64,000 bases of DNA from Tetracladium setigerum (taxonomy: Eukaryota; Ascomycota; Leotiomycetes; Helotiales). Made by a program: the position numbers and the translations under genes. Below, in pieces: positions 60,162 through 64,000 of the stretch (position 1 is the first letter of the stretch; every line of letters begins with the position of its first letter). Below the pieces are notes generated by a model, which was not told where the DNA came from, ran no database searches, and worked only from the letters and a program-made list of their open reading frames with translations. The stretch covers positions 2,480,001 to 2,544,000 of the forward strand of contig PZJY01000003.1 of the NCBI GenBank assembly GCA_031472005.1, given 5' to 3'.

Positions 60162-61722
60162 TCACAAGATCTTTGCCCCAGTCCCGGCCGCTTGCGACAT
60201 GAGGAAGTGCTTCAGAGGTCCAAAGGCATTGACAGCTCGAAGTCCAATGCTCCTCAACGGAACCAATGGGCCACTTTCCACCGAGTAGATTTTCTGCAAT
60301 TTATCTACCACACCAAGCATCAGGTGATTAGTCGCGTATCTTTCGGCATTGTATGACTCCAGTGACATTTGGACACCGATATCTTGGCCGTGAGTGACTG
60401 CATACTCAATCGTTTTCAAAAGACTTTCGATGTCTCCTTGTCCTTGGTTGAGACCCTGACCGGCGAGAGGATGGGTAGTATGTGCTGCATCTCCAACTAA
60501 AGCCACTCGCTCACCAATGTAGGTATCTGCATGTCGTAACTTTAGAGGGAACGAAGCCACTGTTCCATCTTGCACTGCAGTTACAGTCTGAGGGCCCTTT
60601 TCAGCATCATAACCTGTATGCTGTAACCTCCACGCCAGCTCATCCGCTTGACCCTCGGGAAGTGTATGCATATATGCCAGATCAACCGAAGAAAGTCTGA
60701 AGGCCGCATTTACCATCGCAATGAAATCTTTTGCCGACAGCGTCTTCAAATGTGCTGCCAGCTTTGGCTGAGTACTCCAAACTAGGGTCGAGGAATTCCC
60801 AGGCATAGGAAGCATAGCCACCGATCCAGTGGGTAGGAATCTTTGATATGCAATCTTCTTGTCTTCTCCTCCCCAGCCGTTGCCTTCCATCTCCAACGAG
60901 GCTACCACCCCATGCATGTTATAATCCCATCCCCTCGATTCAATACCAGCAAATGCCCTCACTGGGCTGTTCGCTCCGTCTGCGCCAACTAATAGCCTTG
61001 CAGTGAGCTGTTTCCCACTACTCAATTGCACCACCGGCCAGCTTCTCAAATCCAGCTCTTTTGTCTCCTCCCCCAATGCAATTCCTTCAACTTTCTGGTT
61101 GTCTAGAATGTCCACTCCACCGAGCTCATGAATTCGCTTCAGTAATCCACTTGTAAGATTGAGGTTCTCATTCATGTAGGCCACCGTCTGGCCCTGTTGC
61201 TCAGCAGGCCAATCGAACTCAATCCTCGCTCCGGTCAACCCATCCCACACCTGCATCTCTTGATATGCTTGCACCCGACTTCGATCCACATGATTCCAAG
61301 CGCCAATTGTGTCGAGAAAGCGGACGGAGTTGGGTGTAAGCGAGCTACATCGGTTGGAAAATTGCGTGGGCGGGAGTGAGAAGGAGCGGACTTTGCTGAG
61401 ATCTTGACTTTCTACCAAGGCGACTCGAAGGTTGGCCGTAGCTGGGGAAGAACCTTGATACTGTATCAGTATAGAGTGCATGGAGATCTAGAAAGGTTGC
61501 CATACGTAAAGCTGCCAGAAGACTCAATCCAGCTGGCCCACCACCTACACAAACGACATCATAGATATCTGGTGATGTCGGTTTCGATGCGACAGCATAG
61601 CTTCTCCGTTGACGATTGAGTTGACGTGTGCAGTTCCCGCAGACAAATTTGCCTAGCTGGCGGCTTCGGAGGCCTGTAGAAGTTGGCTTCATGATGTGGG
61701 TTGAGGAAAGGAAAGAGTTCAT
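60162..61722 (-). CDS. COQ6: Ubiquinone biosynthesis monooxygenase Coq6
   Basis: Mitochondrial FAD-dependent hydroxylase of the coenzyme Q pathway (C5 hydroxylation of the ring). Predicted 502 aa; exons 61506-61722 and 60162-61453 (52-nt intron; acceptor ATCAAG). A basic mitochondrial leader includes CGNCTRQLNRQRRSYA. FAD motif 1 is VCVGGGPAGLSLL at the end of exon 1. The NAD/FAD loop is LVGADGANSPVR, and motif 2 is VALVGDAAHTTHPLAGQGLN. NSVRFLDTIGAW is typical of Coq6. The length is normal. No frame break. Confidence 0.93.
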
Positions 61723-62859
61723 CGTGATATTTTCTCGATGGACTGATTGATGATCGAATGCTTGAAAGCCGCGAGAGCTTTGGTGGGTCCAGTGACTTGG
61801 CAGGAACGGCTAACCTCACCTCTCACTTACAAGAGCCGTCAAGTAATAGAGGTATTGAGGTATTCATGTGACACGTACATTTCTATGTTATAGATTCATC
61901 TTGGGTATACTTCTGAAATTTAATTTAATTACCTAGGTAAGGTGTATATAGATCTCTTCCCAACTTTTGAAGTTTTGTGTGGAGGCACCAGAAGCTCTAT
62001 ATACCTACCTAGATGCAGCTGCGAAAGTAAGACACTGTCATCTTGGGATTAAAAACACCTTACTCGAGCATAAAAGTATCATCCCGGGATGACAAGCTTG
62101 CTCCTATACTTAAACTCAAGAAGGGTAAGATACTAACATAAGTGACTGGCCCAAAGAATACTTTACACAGAACTATCAAGCTCATTTTCGCATGTGCCAA
62201 AGCGTACCAAGGTAAGGTCAAACACGAGTGCACTAGACCTTGTATGCAAAGTTAGTATTGGTCATCGAAATTGTTGGGAATGCCACCAGAATAAGAGGCA
62301 ACTGGCGCGATGGAAATTCACCATATCCAGGAACGAATTGGCATGAGCAGAAGTCGATAGAAGTGATAGACGATGCCTTTACCTTTAATGTGGTTCTCCT
62401 GCATACAGAAATTCACGATGCAAAGGGAGGGAAAAGCACGCACACGAAGTAAGACAAGCAAAATACAACAGCCAGCGCGCTTCTACGTATAAACACACAT
62501 GTTTGTGTTTGGAATATCATCGCATTGGTCTATCTGAAGTTGTGTAATGTATGTGCATCTGCAACCCCAGTGTGCAGTAAGTGTACAATTCGGGGGTCAC
62601 CAAAGTCCTTGGTTCCTATCCCGAAATTGGGCAAATGATAGGCAGCAGCAATCAGGAAGCAAGTTCTCAAATATCCTGATTCTGGGAGATCCTTATCCTA
62701 TGCACCTCGCGTGAATAAATACCAAGCCGCCGAATGCCTCCCCGCTCCGATTTGTAAATGCAACGTGAATCAATAATGCAAGGATGACGAAGTTGGAACC
62801 TCGAAACTCTTGTCAAAAAGTTTAAATGAATGTGTTTATGCGGGCCATGATGCGAAGGC
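61723..62859. other. Intergenic region, about 1.1 kb
   Basis: Promoter of COQ6 and 3' flank of TOP1. I see no gene or structured repeat. Confidence 0.55.
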
Positions 62860-64000
62860 TTAAAACTCCCATTCGTCGTCATCTCCGATCGACTCGATAG
62901 CCCAGGTGAATTTCTCACGAAGTGTCTTCGAGAAGAACTTTTCGATAGGAACATCAAACTTGTTAACGAACACAACGGTGAGTCGAGGGTCGATATAGTT
63001 CTGTCAAAGTTAGCAAACGCTCTTCGACAGTGAAATGCATAGACACTTACGATCTTACTCGTACCGAGCGCAACCTCCTTGTTGCCTTCTCGGTCTTCAG
63101 CCTGAAGAGCCATGTTGGCAATCCGTGTGTCGAGCTTGTCGATGTTGTTCTCGATTTTCTCAACGGTAGGACCTTTTCCCTCAGCCTCAACCTTCTTGGT
63201 TTTGTTTTCCTTCTTAAACTTCTTCTCGAGGTCGTTGGCAACTTGAAGTCTCTCGGTGAGCTCCTTGGCTTTCATCTCTTTCTCACCCTCGGCAACAAGT
63301 TTTTCATTATCCTTCTCGAATTTCTTCTCAATCTTGGCTCGTTCTTTCTCAACCAAAGATGCTTGGTGCTCAAGAATCCATTCCTGGTCAAGATCATCAT
63401 CCAACTCGAAATAGTCGGCGCCCTTCTTCTTCTTTTGCTTGGGATCAACATCAAGAATCATTTGCTTAAGGCGCCATTTCTGGTACTTCAAGCCTTTGAT
63501 CTATATTGGGTCAGCGAAATCCTACACCGGAACTTCAATCCAACTTACGCCATCTGACATCTTCTCCATCTGCGCCTCGTGGCCTGCTCCAACTGTACGC
63601 TTGTGATTACAGAGAATGGCCACCTTTCGATTGCAGTCGTTGTAGAGCTTAACTTTTTCTTGCATTGTAAGGTTTTCTTTTTTGAGCTCCGTCAACAGGG
63701 TTGACATGGTGAATGAAGCGTTGTATGTACGGAAAACCTTGGCACTTAGACCTGGCATGTAGTTGGTCAAATGTTTGTTGAGTTGTGTGGTCTGACGAAA
63801 ATTAGCATACATTCTAAACTAGCCCGAGGGGCACATACCGTAAGGCGGTCAAAGATATCGTCGCCATCCTTCTTGGGGGACTTTTTGAAGATCTTGAGAT
63901 TCTTGAAGACTTGGTCATCAACAGTCACCTCGTCGTAGAATCGAATACTATCCTTTCCAAGGAAGTCAAAAATGACAGTATTCGGTGGTCGAAGGGTGAC
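62860..64000 (-). CDS. TOP1: DNA topoisomerase I, C-terminal part
   Basis: Type IB topoisomerase that relaxes supercoils by transient 3'-phosphotyrosyl breaks in the nucleus. The 5' part lies beyond the right edge. Visible exons: 63839-64000 (partial), 63549-63791, 63051-63500 and 62860-63000 (introns of 47, 48 and 50 nt). The core catalytic region includes LNKHLTNYMPGLSAKVFRTY and AILCNHKRTVGAGHEAQMEK. A long Lys/Glu linker coiled coil follows (about 63070-63480). The active-site segment TSKINYIDPRLTV has its Tyr immediately after the last intron. The end, REKFTWAIESIGDDDEWEF, is normal for the family. No frame break. Confidence 0.93.

Overview
This window is nuclear DNA from a filamentous ascomycete (Pezizomycotina). 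The evidence is short GT-AG introns of mostly 48-140 nt with CTAAC/CTAAT-like branch sites, compact genes on both strands, and a gene set made of Zn2Cys6 regulators, fungalysin, Crh-type transglycosidase, a CYP52-like P450 and LRR adenylate cyclase. A Leotiomycete is my guess from the overall flavour of the proteins, but the sequence alone does not prove it. There are 22 gene models, including one truncated at each edge. Most introns were placed by hand, and every complete model adds up to a multiple of three once the frame breaks described below are allowed for.

Layout. 1-3614 (+): SNT2-type chromatin reader, 5' end missing. 3882-5792 (-): secreted carboxylesterase. 8271-9283 (+): Rei1-like zinc-finger protein. 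9528-14799: a three-gene metabolic group, namely a medium-chain oxidoreductase (-), a divergent Zn2Cys6 regulator (+) and a dienelactone hydrolase (+). 15117-18019 (-): M36 fungalysin with an unusual cysteine-rich tail. 20126-22095 (-): aminotransferase, with a short mitochondrial-leader ORF at 22184-22648 (-). 23182-25473 (-): P450. 26823-29257 (-): GH20 hexosaminidase. 30904-32501 (+): NAB2. 33073-35050 (+): HEM14. 35736-37289 (-): GPI-anchored Crh enzyme. 38712-45675 (+): adenylate cyclase. 46802-47737 (+): small heat-shock protein. 48537-48977 (-): small secreted Cys-rich protein. 51361-53645 (+): SRC1/HEH nuclear-envelope protein. 54715-56644 (+): two small disordered proteins. 57370-58857 (-): unknown protein. 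60162-61722 (-): COQ6. 62860-64000 (-): TOP1 C-terminus.

Two results stand out. First, six otherwise well-conserved genes (SNT2, Rei1-like, Zn2Cys6, aminotransferase, HEM14, Crh, plus adenylate cyclase as a seventh) carry eleven frame breaks. Every one is explained by exactly one missing base, nearly always in a short homopolymer run. Because HEM14 and adenylate cyclase are among them, homopolymer under-calling in the assembly is more likely than pseudogenisation. Second, an identical 13-bp CGG-N5-CCG palindromic site occurs in the promoter shared by the oxidoreductase and the Zn2Cys6 regulator and again 179 bp upstream of the dienelactone hydrolase. This suggests a small self-contained regulon.

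Most other genes are housekeeping or ordinary secreted enzymes with no evident functional link to their neighbours. I saw no transposon ORF, rRNA, convincing tRNA, CRISPR array or secondary-metabolite backbone gene.
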